NCBI RefSeq assembly: GCF_900102425.1
Contig: NZ_FNBT01000002.1
Location: 1 to 64,000, forward strand
Direction: 5' to 3'
DNA from: Blastococcus aurantiacus
GTDB taxonomy: Bacteria; Actinomycetota; Actinomycetes; Mycobacteriales; Geodermatophilaceae
Length of the DNA stretch: 64,000 bases
The position numbers were made by a program, and so were the translations under genes. Under the pieces are notes generated by a model. The model saw only the letters and a list, made by a program, of their open reading frames with translations. It was not told where the DNA came from and did not search any database. Of this stretch, positions 43,322-52,095 are shown piece by piece (the stretch's first letter is position 1; every line of letters begins with the position of its first letter).

Positions 43322-44413
43322 GTGAGGTCTCCCCGGGACAGCGACGCCGACGTCGACGTCGTCGTGATCGGGGCCGGGCAGGCCGGGCTCTCGACCGCCT
43401 ACGGCCTGCTCCGCCAGGGGTTCGAGCCGCACACCGGGTTCGTCGTGCTGGACGCCGACGATGCACCCGGCGGCGCCTGGCAGCACCGCTGGCCCTCGCT
43501 CACCCTGACCACCACCCACCGGGTGCACGACCTGCCCGGCCTGCCCTTCACCCCGGACGACGACACCGCGCCCGCCGTCGAGTCGGTGCCCGCCTACTAC
43601 GCGGTGTACGAGCGGCACTTCGACCTGCCGGTCATCCGGCCGGTCCGGGTCACCGGCGTCCGCCGCACCGGCGACGACCGCTTCCGCGTCGAGACCGATG
43701 CCGGGGCCTGGACCGCCCGCGCGGTGGTCAACGCGACCGGCACCTGGACCCGCCCCTTCGTCCCCCGCTACCCCGGCCAGGAGACCTTCCGCGGGCGGCA
43801 GCTGCACACCGTCGACTACCGCGTCCCCGAGGAGTTCCACGGGCAGCACGTCGTCGTCGTGGGGGGCGGAGCCTCGGCCACCCAGCTGCTCGGGGAGATC
43901 AGCCGGGTGGCCTCCACCACCTGGGTCACCCGGCGGGAGCCGGTCTGGCGCGACGACCCGTTCGACGAGGACGCCGGCCGCGCGGCCGTCGCGCTGGTCG
44001 AGGAGGCGGTGCGCGAAGGGCGTCGACCGGGCAGCGTCGTCGGCGTCACCGGGCTGCTCACCTCCACCCCCTACGTCCGCGACGGCCTCGACCGCGGCGT
44101 CCTGGAGCGCCGGCCGATGTTCGACCGCATCACCCCTGACGGCGTCGAGTGGGCGGACGGCACCGTCGTCCGCGCCGACGTCATCCTCTGGGCCACCGGC
44201 TTCCGTGCCGCCGTCGGCCACCTGGCTCCGCTGCACCTGCGCGCGCCGGGCGGCGGCATCCGGATGGACGGCACCCACGTCGCCGGCGAGCCCCGGCTCC
44301 ACCTGGTCGGGTACGGCCCCTCCGCCAGCACCATCGGCGCCAACCGGGCCGGACAGTCGGCCGCACGTCAGCTGCGCCGGCTGCTCCGACCGGACCTCGC
44401 CCGCACCGCCTGA
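43322..44413 (+). CDS. Flavin-dependent NAD(P)-binding monooxygenase/oxidoreductase
   Basis: A 363-residue protein with an N-terminal FAD-binding GxGxxG (VVVIGAGQAGLSTAYGLLRQG), the HRWPSLTLTTTHRVHDLPG region, a second Rossmann motif VVVVGGGASATQLLGEI near 180 for NADPH, and VILWATGFRAAVGHLAPL ahead of the C-terminus. It resembles the flavin-containing monooxygenase/YhfW-like class. Substrate unknown. GTG 43322 is used. It stands alone between the liv operon and an exporter. Confidence 0.85.
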   Translation: MRSPRDSDADVDVVVIGAGQAGLSTAYGLLRQGFEPHTGFVVLDADDAPGGAWQHRWPSLTLTTTHRVHDLPGLPFTPDDDTAPAVESVPAYYAVYERHFDLPVIRPVRVTGVRRTGDDRFRVETDAGAWTARAVVNATGTWTRPFVPRYPGQETFRGRQLHTVDYRVPEEFHGQHVVVVGGGASATQLLGEISRVASTTWVTRREPVWRDDPFDEDAGRAAVALVEEAVREGRRPGSVVGVTGLLTSTPYVRDGLDRGVLERRPMFDRITPDGVEWADGTVVRADVILWATGFRAAVGHLAPLHLRAPGGGIRMDGTHVAGEPRLHLVGYGPSASTIGANRAGQSAARQLRRLLRPDLARTA

Positions 44414-44458
44414 ACCGGGGCCGCACCCTGGCCCGGGGCGGGGTGTTCGTAGGGGGAT

Positions 44459-44476
44459 GTTCAGGGTTCGTTCAGG
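44459..44476. promoter_or_regulatory. Direct-repeat operator candidate upstream of the ABC-2 exporter
   Basis: GTTCAGG (44459-44465), GTTC, GTTCAGG (44470-44476): two identical 7-mers with an 11-bp period about 80 bases before the exporter ATG. An 11-bp direct-repeat period is typical for OmpR-class response regulators. No regulator gene lies next to it. Confidence 0.35.
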
Positions 44477-44557
44477 GCGCTCCCCGATGTGCCGGGCACC
44501 CCCGCGCCGCGAGGCTTCCAGCATGACTTTTCGGATCCCGTCCACGGGCGCGCGGCC

Positions 44558-45487
44558 ATGATCAGCGTCTCGGGCCTCACCAAGAAGTACGGCGACAAGG
44601 TCGCCGTCGACGACGTCTCGTTCACCGTCGCCACGGGCCGGGTGACCGGCTTCCTCGGCCCGAACGGCGCCGGCAAGTCGACGACGATGCGCATGGTCCT
44701 CGGCCTGGACCGGCCGACCGCGGGCAGCGTCACCGTCAACGGCCGCCGCTACCGCGACTCCCCCGCCCCGCTGCGCGAGGTCGGCGCCCTGCTCGAGGCC
44801 AAGGCGCTGCACCCGGGCCGCTCCGCCCGCGACCACCTCCGCTGGCTGGCCGCGAGCAACCGCATCCCGACGAGCCGGGTGGACGAGGTGCTGGAGCTGG
44901 TCGGGCTCGAGGCGGTCGCCGGCACCCGGGTCGGCAAGTTCTCCCTCGGCATGGGCCAGCGGCTGGGCATCGCGGTCGCGCTGCTCGGCGACCCGCCCGT
45001 CGTCGTCCTCGACGAGCCGGTCAACGGGCTGGACCCCGAGGGCATCCGCTGGGTGCGCACCCTGGCCCGGCAGCTGGCCACGGAGGGCCGCACCGTGTTC
45101 ATCTCCAGCCACCTCATGTCGGAGATGGCGCTGACCGCCGACCACCTCGTGGTCATCGGCCGGGGCCGGATCCTCGCCGACTGCTCGATGCGCGAGTTCA
45201 TCGCCGAGCACGCCGCCTCCTACGTGAAGGTCCGCTCGCCTCAGCGCGGGCAGGTCGCCGACCTGCTGCGCGGCGCCGGTGCGGACGTCACGCCGGTCGA
45301 CGACGAGCTGCACGTGCAGGGGCTGGACGCCGCCGCCGTGGGCGAGCTCGTCGGCGACAAGGGCCTCTACCTGCACGAGCTCACGCTGGTGCGCTCTTCG
45401 CTCGAGGACGCCTTCATGACACTGACCTCCGCGAGCGTCGAGTACTCGGCCCGCGCCCGCACCGACCAGGCCGGAGCCCTCCGATGA
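44558..45487 (+). CDS. ABC-2 type exporter ATPase
   Basis: A 309-residue ATPase with Walker A GPNGAGKSTTMRMVLGL, Q-loop replaced by VGALLEAKALHPGRSARDHL (common in this DrrA/BcrA class), signature FSLGMGQRLGIAVALLG, Walker B VVVLDEPVNGLDP and H-loop ISSHLMSEMALTAD. Its C-terminal domain is typical of lantibiotic/multidrug exporter ATPases. ATG 44558 precedes ISVSGLTKKYG. The permease follows with an ATGA overlap. Confidence 0.93.
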   Translation: MISVSGLTKKYGDKVAVDDVSFTVATGRVTGFLGPNGAGKSTTMRMVLGLDRPTAGSVTVNGRRYRDSPAPLREVGALLEAKALHPGRSARDHLRWLAASNRIPTSRVDEVLELVGLEAVAGTRVGKFSLGMGQRLGIAVALLGDPPVVVLDEPVNGLDPEGIRWVRTLARQLATEGRTVFISSHLMSEMALTADHLVVIGRGRILADCSMREFIAEHAASYVKVRSPQRGQVADLLRGAGADVTPVDDELHVQGLDAAAVGELVGDKGLYLHELTLVRSSLEDAFMTLTSASVEYSARARTDQAGALR

Positions 45488-46314
45488 CCGTCACCGCCGA
45501 GAGCCGCACCGTCGAGCTCGACCCGCGCCGCAACGTCCCGGGCACCCGCCCGGGCTTCTCCTCGACGCTGCGCGCCGAGTGGATCAAGTTCTGGTCGGTC
45601 CGCTCGACGATGTGGTCGACCGTGATGCTCTTCGTCCTGGGCGCCGGCCTCACCGCGCTGATCTGCGCGACGAACGCCGAGTGGCTGGCCAGCAGCGAGG
45701 CCGACGAGTCCCCCGGGTCGTTCATCACCTTCGGTCTGACGTTCGCGCAGATCACCGCGATCGTGCTCGGGACGCTGACGGTGACCAGCGAGTACGGCAC
45801 CGGGATGATCCGGGCCACGCTGGCGGCGACCCCGCGGCGGGGAGCGGTGCTGGCGGCCAAGGCGCTGGTGCTCACCGGCACCCTGTTCGTCGCCGGCACG
45901 GTGACGGCGTTCGCCGGCTACTTCGCGGGCAACTTCTTCCTCGACCGCGAGGGCATCGGCCTGGCGCTGAGCGACGACGGCGTGCTGCGCTCGATGTTCG
46001 GCAGCGGGCTCTACATGACCGGCCTGGGCCTGCTGGCCGCCGGCGTCGGCATCCTCGTCCGGCACACCGCGGCGGCGCTGTCCATGGTCCTCGCGCTGGT
46101 CTTCGTGGCCGGGAACATGGCCTTCCTGCTGCCGGGGACCTGGGGCGAGTGGGTCGCGAAGCTCATGCCGGGCAACGCCGGATCGCCGGTCGCCGTCCCG
46201 GTGCCGTTCAACCCCGAGGCGCTGACCCCCTGGACCGGATTCGCCGCCTTCGGGGCCGAGGTCCTGGTGCTGCTGGTCATCGGCTGGATGGTCTTCCAGC
46301 GGCGCGACGCCTGA
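45484..46314 (+). CDS. ABC-2 type exporter permease
   Basis: A 276-residue membrane protein with an N-terminal cytoplasmic region (TLRAEWIKFWSVRSTMWST, the usual elbow sequence), then six membrane segments and the TVTSEYGTGMIRATLAATPRRGAVLAAKAL segment diagnostic for this permease class. ATG overlaps the ATPase stop. The pair probably exports a drug, peptide or lipid. Confidence 0.92.
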   Translation: MTVTAESRTVELDPRRNVPGTRPGFSSTLRAEWIKFWSVRSTMWSTVMLFVLGAGLTALICATNAEWLASSEADESPGSFITFGLTFAQITAIVLGTLTVTSEYGTGMIRATLAATPRRGAVLAAKALVLTGTLFVAGTVTAFAGYFAGNFFLDREGIGLALSDDGVLRSMFGSGLYMTGLGLLAAGVGILVRHTAAALSMVLALVFVAGNMAFLLPGTWGEWVAKLMPGNAGSPVAVPVPFNPEALTPWTGFAAFGAEVLVLLVIGWMVFQRRDA

Positions 46315-46406
46315 GCACCCGCTCCACCCCTGCATCGGTCACCCACCCACCTACCTGTCGCCCACCCACCCGTCCCTCGGCCGCCCGGCCGGGGGACAGT
46401 GGTGCG

Positions 46407-46751
46407 GTGACATCTGCTGACCCGGCCGCCGAGGGGCGCCGCCGCGCCGACGAGTTCCTGACCCTGCTGACGGCGGAGGACCGCGCCGCCGACACCCTCC
46501 TCGAGGGCCTCACCGAGGTCCGCGACCTGGTCTTCCTGGGCGCCGGCCTCACGGCGATCGCCCGCGCCGAGGGCCGGGCGCTCCCGACGGCGCAGCGGGC
46601 GCAGGCCAGCACCCGCCAGACGAACCTCGGTCAGCTGCGCGACCGGTCGCGTGGCGACGTGGACGGCCTGCGCGCCTGGCTGCGGAAGTCGGGCGAGGAG
46701 ATCCTCTTCATCCGCTCGCTGCACGCCACGGCGCAGCAGACCTCCGGCTGA
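46407..46751 (+). CDS. Hypothetical helical protein
   Basis: A 114-residue product from GTG 46407, predicted almost entirely helical, with no cysteine, signal peptide or membrane segment. GACAGT ends six bases before the GTG, so it may be leaderless. It converges on the next MFS gene with four bases between. I do not recognise a family. Confidence 0.6.
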   Translation: MTSADPAAEGRRRADEFLTLLTAEDRAADTLLEGLTEVRDLVFLGAGLTAIARAEGRALPTAQRAQASTRQTNLGQLRDRSRGDVDGLRAWLRKSGEEILFIRSLHATAQQTSG

Positions 46752-46755
46752 CCCC

Positions 46756-47922
46756 TCAGCCGCGGGTCGGACGGGCGGCCGCGGCCGCCACGGGCAGCAG
46801 CGCCGCGAGCGCGGCGGCCACCACGACGTAGGTCCAGTCCAGGCCGATGCCCGCGGCCAGCACGCCGAGGGCGAGCGCGCCGGTCGCGGTGCCGGCGTCG
46901 AACGAGGCGTTCCACATCGCGCTCGCCGCCGTCGTCCCGGACTCGCCGGCGCGGGTGAAGGACGACAGCAGCGTCAGGTTCTGCACGGCGCCGAAGCCCG
47001 CGCCGAACACCGCCGCGCCGGCCAGCACCCACGCGTCCCCGGCGACCAGCCCCGCGGCGATGGCCACCAGCCCGCCTGCCGCGAGCACGACGGCGAGCGG
47101 CAGCAGCAGCCGCACGCCCAGCCGGTCGGCGAGCATCCCTGCGCGCCAGCGGCTCAGCGCGCCGGTCGCCCCGAACAGCAGCAGGGCCGTGGTGGCCAGC
47201 ACGCCGTCCGGGCGCTCGATGGGCAGGAACGTCACGACGCCGCCGCCGGCCAGCGTCACCGCGAACAGCACCACCGACGGCGCCACGGCCGCCAGCACCG
47301 CCGCACGGTTCGTCCCGGCCGCGCCGGGGGCCGGCTGCGGTCCGATCTCGCGCATGAGCAACGGCACCAGCGGGATGCCGAGCAGCGGCGAGGCGCCGAG
47401 CCAGGACAGCGTCGCCACCGAGTCCCCGAGCACCAGCGCCACCCCGCCGGGCACCGCGATCATGTTCGGGACGGCGATCGCCAGGCCGTACAGCCCGATG
47501 GACTCCCCGCGCCGATCGGGCGGGGCGACCTGCGCCGACAGCGTCGCGCCGAGCACGGTGAGTACGGCGAAGCCCGCGCCGCGCACGGCCGACAGCGCGC
47601 TGATCCAGGCGACGCCGTCGTCGAGCACGTAGAGCGGCGACGGGACGCCCATGGCCACCAGCCCCACCACCAGCACCGGGCTGACCCCGAACCGTGCGGT
47701 CAACGCCGGGATGGTGGCCTGCACGGCGATGGTGACGACGAGGAAGACCGCGGTGACGACACCCGCCGTGCTCTCCTCCGCGCCGCCCTCGACGGCGTAC
47801 ACGGGCAGCGAGGCCAGCGTCAGGCAGTAGCTGGCGAACCCGAGGAAGGTCACCCCGATCAACGCCTGCATGCCGCGTGACCGCCACAACGACGTCCGCT
47901 CCGTGTCCACTGCCCCGCTCAC
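46756..47922 (-). CDS. Major facilitator superfamily transporter
   Basis: A 388-residue protein with 12 hydrophobic segments. The helix 2-3 loop reads ALTARFGVSPVLVVG, and the APPDRRGESIGLYGLAIAVPNM motif in the middle is typical of drug-efflux or sugar-efflux-like MFS proteins. GTG 47922 is the preferred start. GTG 47910 is four residues shorter. Substrate is unknown. It diverges from the heme oxygenase gene, with 60 bases between the start codons. Confidence 0.82.
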   Translation of the reverse strand: MSGAVDTERTSLWRSRGMQALIGVTFLGFASYCLTLASLPVYAVEGGAEESTAGVVTAVFLVVTIAVQATIPALTARFGVSPVLVVGLVAMGVPSPLYVLDDGVAWISALSAVRGAGFAVLTVLGATLSAQVAPPDRRGESIGLYGLAIAVPNMIAVPGGVALVLGDSVATLSWLGASPLLGIPLVPLLMREIGPQPAPGAAGTNRAAVLAAVAPSVVLFAVTLAGGGVVTFLPIERPDGVLATTALLLFGATGALSRWRAGMLADRLGVRLLLPLAVVLAAGGLVAIAAGLVAGDAWVLAGAAVFGAGFGAVQNLTLLSSFTRAGESGTTAASAMWNASFDAGTATGALALGVLAAGIGLDWTYVVVAAALAALLPVAAAAARPTRG

Positions 47923-47969
47923 CCGAGAAGCATGACGCGTCCCGCTCCGCGGGCCGCCATCCGGTCGCC

Positions 47970-47975
47970 TACGCT
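47970..47975 (+). promoter_or_regulatory. -10 element for the heme oxygenase-phytochrome operon
   Basis: TACGCT ends seven bases before ATG 47983 with no ribosome-binding site, predicting a leaderless transcript. Confidence 0.5.
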
Positions 47976-47982
47976 CGAACCG

Positions 47983-48609
47983 ATGGCTGCGCGGAGGGGA
48001 GCTGCGGCGGACGACGGCCGCGGCACCGGTGACGACGTGCTGCGCCTCCTCCGGACCGGCACCGCGGCCGAGCACGAGGACGTCGAGCGCACCCTCGACC
48101 TGCTCGACCCGTCGCTGACCCGTCACCGCCTCGCGCAGGTCCTGGACGCGATGCACGGATTCTGGCGCGCCGCCGAGGCGGGCCTGGACGGCTGGGCCGC
48201 CCGCTGCCCCGCGGACGCCGAAGGGGTGGACTGGCCGCGCCGTCGCCGCGCGTCCCTCTTCGCGGCCGACCTGCGGAAGCTGGACGCGCCGCCCTCCGAC
48301 GACGCACCCCTGCTCCCCGACGTCCCGGGCACCGACGAGGCGCTCGGCCGGATGTACGTGCTCGAGGGCTCGACCCTCGGGGGCGTCTTCATCGACCGGC
48401 ACCTGGCCGCCCTGCCGGAGCTGGCCGGGGTCACGGTCCACTCCTTCTCCCCCTACGGCAGCGAGACCGGCGCCATGTGGGCCGCCTTCCGCCGGACCAC
48501 CCGCGCACGGATCTCCGAAGGCGGGGACGCCGCGGCCATGCTCGCCTCGGCGCGCACGACCTTCGCCGGGCTGGCCGGCTGGTGCCGGCGCGCCACCGTG
48601 CCGGCATGA
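47983..48609 (+). CDS. Biliverdin-producing heme oxygenase (BphO-like)
   Basis: Cleaves heme to biliverdin, the chromophore of the phytochrome encoded next. The 208-residue product has the N-terminal LRLLRTGTAAEHEDVERTLDLL with proximal His near 29, the MYVLEGSTLGGVFIDRHL block carrying the distal Gly-rich helix, and FSPYGSETGAMWAAFRR near the C-terminus, as in bacterial BphO/HugZ-unrelated heme oxygenases. ATG 47983 was preferred over ATG 47932 because of TACGCT at the leaderless distance. The stop overlaps the phytochrome ATG (ATGA). Confidence 0.88.
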   Translation: MAARRGAAADDGRGTGDDVLRLLRTGTAAEHEDVERTLDLLDPSLTRHRLAQVLDAMHGFWRAAEAGLDGWAARCPADAEGVDWPRRRRASLFAADLRKLDAPPSDDAPLLPDVPGTDEALGRMYVLEGSTLGGVFIDRHLAALPELAGVTVHSFSPYGSETGAMWAAFRRTTRARISEGGDAAAMLASARTTFAGLAGWCRRATVPA

Positions 48610-50954
48610 CCGACGCCGCGGAGATCGAGTTCCTGGCGCCGGGGGCGCCGGTCGACCTCGACAACTGCGCGCGCGAGCCGATCCACGTGCCCGGCAGCAT
48701 CCAGCCCCGAGGGGTGCTCCTCGTGGTCAGCGACCCCGCTCACGTGGTCGAGCAGGCGTCGGAGAACCTCGAGCAGCTGACCGGGGTGCCCTGGGGACAG
48801 GCGTTGGGCCGCCCGCTGGCCGACGTCCTCGGCGGGGGTGCCGCGGACGCGGTGATCCGCTCCGCGAGCGCCTTCGGCGACCTGCGCGAACGCAACCCCG
48901 TCGAGTTGGTCCTCGACGTGCACGGGGTCCCGGACCCGGTCGACGCCGTGCTGCACCGCGCCGTCGTCGAGGGCCGGCGGGCGGCCGGCCGCGGTGGGGC
49001 GACGGAGGGCGCGCCGACCACGAGCCTCGTGGTGGAGCTGGAGCCGGCCCGCGGACCGCGGCCGTTCTCCTTCCCCAACACCTACCAGGCGGTGCGCGGG
49101 ACGGTGGCCGACCTCAACCGGGCCGCCTCGCTCCAGGAGCTCTACGACATCACCGCGCAGGCGGTGCGCGACCTCACCGGCTTCGACCGCGTGATGGTCT
49201 ACCGCTACGACGCCGACTACAACGGCGAGGTCGTCGCCGAGGCGAAGCTCGAGGAGCTCAACTCCTTCCTGGGCCAGCACTACCCGGCCTCGGACATCCC
49301 GGCCCAGGCGCGGGCCCTGTACGAGAAGAACTGGATCCGGCTCATCTCCGACGTGGACTACGAGCCCTCGCCGGTCCGGCCGACCGACCACCCGGCCAGC
49401 GGGCAGCCGCTGGACATGACCTACTCCACGCTGCGCAGCGTCTCGCCGATCCACCTCGAGTACCTGGGCAACATGGGTGTCCGCGCCTCCATGTCGATCT
49501 CGCTGCTGCGCGACGACAAGCTGTGGGGCCTCATCGCCTGCCACCACTACAGCGGCCCGCACGCCCCGCCCTACGCCACGCGCGCCGCAGCGGAATTCCT
49601 CGGCTCGACGCTGTCCCTGCGCCTGGTCGACCGTGCCGAGGAGGACGAGGTGCGCCGCGCGATGCGGGTGCGAGCGACCCTCACCTCGCTCACCGCGGCA
49701 GCCCTGGACGAGGACCGCCGGCTCACCGACACGCTCCTGGGTTCACCCGACCTGCTCGACCTGCTGCCCGCCGACGGCGTCGTCGTCCGGCTCCAGGGGC
49801 TGACCGGCAGCAGCGGGGCCGAGGTCCCCCTCGAGGTCGCCGACGCGATCGCCGCCTGGGCGGCCGGCCGGGGGGACGACGTCGTCGCCACCGACTCGCT
49901 GGGCCGGGACGCGCCCTCGCTGAGCGCGCCCGAGGACGTCCCCTGCGGGGCGCTCGTGCTGCCGCTGCCCGAGGGCCAGTACGTGCTGTGGCTCCGGGGC
50001 GAGGCGGTGCGGCACGTCGACTGGGGCGGCGACCCGCACAACAAGGCGATCGCCGAGCGCCAGGGCGAGGAGATCCGGCTGAGCCCCCGCAAGTCCTTCG
50101 AGCGGTGGCGGGAGGTCGTGCGCGGCCGCTCGCAACCGTGGACGACGGAGGAGGTGGCCGAGGCCGCCGAGCTGCGCACCCACCTGCTCGAGGCGCTCTA
50201 CGCCCGCTCGCGCAGCGTCGTGCGCGCCGCGGAGACCTTGCAGCGCAGCCTGCTCACCGAGCCCGTGCAGCCCGACGGCTTGGAGCTGGCCGTCCGCTAC
50301 GTGCCCGCCGCGCGCGAGGCGCAGGTGGGGGGCGACTGGTACGACGTGTTCGGCCTGCCCGACGGCTCGACGATCCTGGTCATCGGCGACGTCGTCGGCC
50401 ACGACAGCCAGGCCGCGGCCACGATGGGCCAGCTGCGCGGACTGCTCCGGGGCATCGCCTACTCGGGGAGCGGCGGGCCGACCGAGGTCCTCACCCAGCT
50501 CGACGGGGCGATCCAGGGGCTCGGGCTCGGCGCGCTGGCCACGGTGCTGGTCGGCCGGCTCGAGCGGCCCGAGGGGGCCGACGGCGCCACGCTCCTGCGC
50601 TGGGCGAGTGCCGGCCACCTGCCGCCGCTGCTGCGCTCCCCGGACGGCCCGGTCCGGCCGCTCGACGCAGCGCGGGCCGGCCTGCTCCTGGGCGTGGACC
50701 CGACCCGGCCGCGGACCGAGCAGCAGGTGCTCCTCGAGCCCGGCAGCACCCTGCTGCTCTACACCGACGGGCTGGTCGAGCGCCGCGACCAGGTGTTCGA
50801 CGACGGCGTCGACCTGCTCGCCGCAGCGCTGGGCGACCTGCGGGACCTGCCGGTCGACGAGCTCTGCGACGCGCTGCTGGCCCGGCTGCTGCCCGACGGC
50901 GCGGAGGACGACGTCGCGCTGGTCGCCGTCTGCCTCCGGCCCTGCGGCGGCTGA
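48606..50954 (+). CDS. Bacteriophytochrome with C-terminal PP2C/SpoIIE-type phosphatase
   Basis: A 782-residue red/far-red photoreceptor. PAS domain (about 15-115) with bilin-binding Cys21 in DNCAREPIHVPGSIQPRG. GAF domain (about 155-320) with the PASDIPAQARALYEKNWIR block and the conserved His pair in IACHHYSGP. PHY domain (about 330-510) with the tongue motif PRKSFERW (about 493). Output is a PP2C/SpoIIE domain (about 555-780) with GGDWYDVFGLPDGS, IGDVVGHD and LYTDGLVERRD; it is not a histidine kinase. Light should therefore control dephosphorylation of a partner, probably an anti-sigma-antagonist protein. No such partner is in the window. Co-translated with the heme oxygenase that makes its chromophore. 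Confidence 0.95.
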   Translation: MTDAAEIEFLAPGAPVDLDNCAREPIHVPGSIQPRGVLLVVSDPAHVVEQASENLEQLTGVPWGQALGRPLADVLGGGAADAVIRSASAFGDLRERNPVELVLDVHGVPDPVDAVLHRAVVEGRRAAGRGGATEGAPTTSLVVELEPARGPRPFSFPNTYQAVRGTVADLNRAASLQELYDITAQAVRDLTGFDRVMVYRYDADYNGEVVAEAKLEELNSFLGQHYPASDIPAQARALYEKNWIRLISDVDYEPSPVRPTDHPASGQPLDMTYSTLRSVSPIHLEYLGNMGVRASMSISLLRDDKLWGLIACHHYSGPHAPPYATRAAAEFLGSTLSLRLVDRAEEDEVRRAMRVRATLTSLTAAALDEDRRLTDTLLGSPDLLDLLPADGVVVRLQGLTGSSGAEVPLEVADAIAAWAAGRGDDVVATDSLGRDAPSLSAPEDVPCGALVLPLPEGQYVLWLRGEAVRHVDWGGDPHNKAIAERQGEEIRLSPRKSFERWREVVRGRSQPWTTEEVAEAAELRTHLLEALYARSRSVVRAAETLQRSLLTEPVQPDGLELAVRYVPAAREAQVGGDWYDVFGLPDGSTILVIGDVVGHDSQAAATMGQLRGLLRGIAYSGSGGPTEVLTQLDGAIQGLGLGALATVLVGRLERPEGADGATLLRWASAGHLPPLLRSPDGPVRPLDAARAGLLLGVDPTRPRTEQQVLLEPGSTLLLYTDGLVERRDQVFDDGVDLLAAALGDLRDLPVDELCDALLARLLPDGAEDDVALVAVCLRPCGG

Positions 50955-50957
50955 GGC

Positions 50958-51227
50958 TCAGTCGTCCAGTTCGGGCGCCGCGAACAGCGGCGTCAGGCCG
51001 TCGTCCGGAGCTCCCGGCGCGTCGGTGCGATGGGTGGGCACGTCGGGGATCGTGTCCCGGACGGGGACCTCGGGGAGCCCGCGGGCGTCGCGTTCCAGCG
51101 CCGCCAGCAACCGCTCCTCGTCAGGCGCGAGGTCCCCCGGTCCGAGCCGCCCGCCGTGCCCGTACGCCTCCGACCCGGACGTCGTCCGGTCGTCCGGGTC
51201 GCTGCCGAATGGTCCGGCCATGCTCAT
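50958..51227 (-). CDS. Small acidic hypothetical protein
   Basis: An 89-residue product from ATG 51227, which has GGAGG eight bases upstream. It is rich in Asp, Gly and Pro (SDPDDRTTSGSEAYGHGG, LAPDEERLLAALERDA) and appears disordered apart from one short helix. It follows the SDR gene at 21 bases on the same strand and is probably co-transcribed. No family is recognised. Confidence 0.55.
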   Translation of the reverse strand: MSMAGPFGSDPDDRTTSGSEAYGHGGRLGPGDLAPDEERLLAALERDARGLPEVPVRDTIPDVPTHRTDAPGAPDDGLTPLFAAPELDD

Positions 51228-51248
51228 GCCGCCCACCTCCTGCCGGGG

Positions 51249-52022
51249 TCAACGAGGGAAGTTGGGCTCGAGACGCGGCACGATCTGCATCTCCGGCACG
51301 AAGGCCGACGGGTGCAGCAGGACGAGCGTGCGCACCATCTCGGCCACCGCCGCCGGCGGCATCATCAGGTGGGACGGGATGCCCCACTGCTCCATCATCG
51401 GGGTGTCCATGGCGGCGGGGATGACCGACTGCACGCGGCACGGGAAGGGCCGCTCGGTGCCGTCCTCGGCCCGCGTCGCCTTCTCCCGCAGCTCGCGCTG
51501 GATGCAGCGGGTGGCGTTGAGGAAGCCGGCCTTGGAGCCGTTGTAGGCGATCGCGCCGCTGCCCGAGGTGATCGCCGAGAGCGACACGATGTGCACCACG
51601 TCGGCGGTGCGCCCCTCCGGCAGGTGCTGCACCCGCTTGGTGAACTCGCTGGTCAGGAAGATCGGGCCCTCGAAGTTCACCGCCTGCACCCGCCGGTAGT
51701 CGGCGAGGTCGATGTCGGTGACGTACCCCGGCCGGTCGATGCCTGCGACGTTCACCAGGATGTCGAAGCTGTCGCCGTGCGCGTCGAAGAGCCCGCCGAC
51801 GACGGTGCGCCGGCTCTCGTCGTCGGTGACGTCCAGGGCCACGACCTCGGCGCTGCCACCGCCGTCGGACACCAGGCCCAGGGTCTGCTCGCTCCCGGCG
51901 GCGTCGATGTCCGCGATCGCCACGTGCGCCCCGGCCTCGGCCAGGGCCAGCGCCGTGGCGCGCCCGAGCCCGCTCGCCGCACCCGTGACGAGCGCGACGC
52001 GCCCCTTGAGCGACTCCTGCAT
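51249..52022 (-). CDS. Short-chain dehydrogenase/reductase
   Basis: A 257-residue classical SDR with the cofactor motif TGAASGLG, D in LDVTDDES, NVAG, the catalytic Ser in VSLSAITSGSG and YxxxK in AYNGSK. The Asp after the second strand (IADIDAAGS) suggests NAD+ preference. The loop AAMDTPMMEQWGIPSHLMMPPAAVAEMVRTL is normal for the substrate lid. ATG is preceded by GGAGG. Substrate unknown. Confidence 0.92.
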   Translation of the reverse strand: MQESLKGRVALVTGAASGLGRATALALAEAGAHVAIADIDAAGSEQTLGLVSDGGGSAEVVALDVTDDESRRTVVGGLFDAHGDSFDILVNVAGIDRPGYVTDIDLADYRRVQAVNFEGPIFLTSEFTKRVQHLPEGRTADVVHIVSLSAITSGSGAIAYNGSKAGFLNATRCIQRELREKATRAEDGTERPFPCRVQSVIPAAMDTPMMEQWGIPSHLMMPPAAVAEMVRTLVLLHPSAFVPEMQIVPRLEPNFPR

Positions 52023-52095
52023 CGTTCCTCCAGTCCCGCGGTCGGTCAGCTCCCGACAGCCTCGCGGAGAACCCGCGCGGTCGCAGGTCGGGGCG

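Noticed and set aside
44459-44476. Possible PhoP (PHO) box
   Set aside because: The 11-bp period fits, but the repeats read GTTCAGG rather than GTTCACC, so three conserved pyrimidines are replaced by G. Kept only as an unassigned direct repeat.
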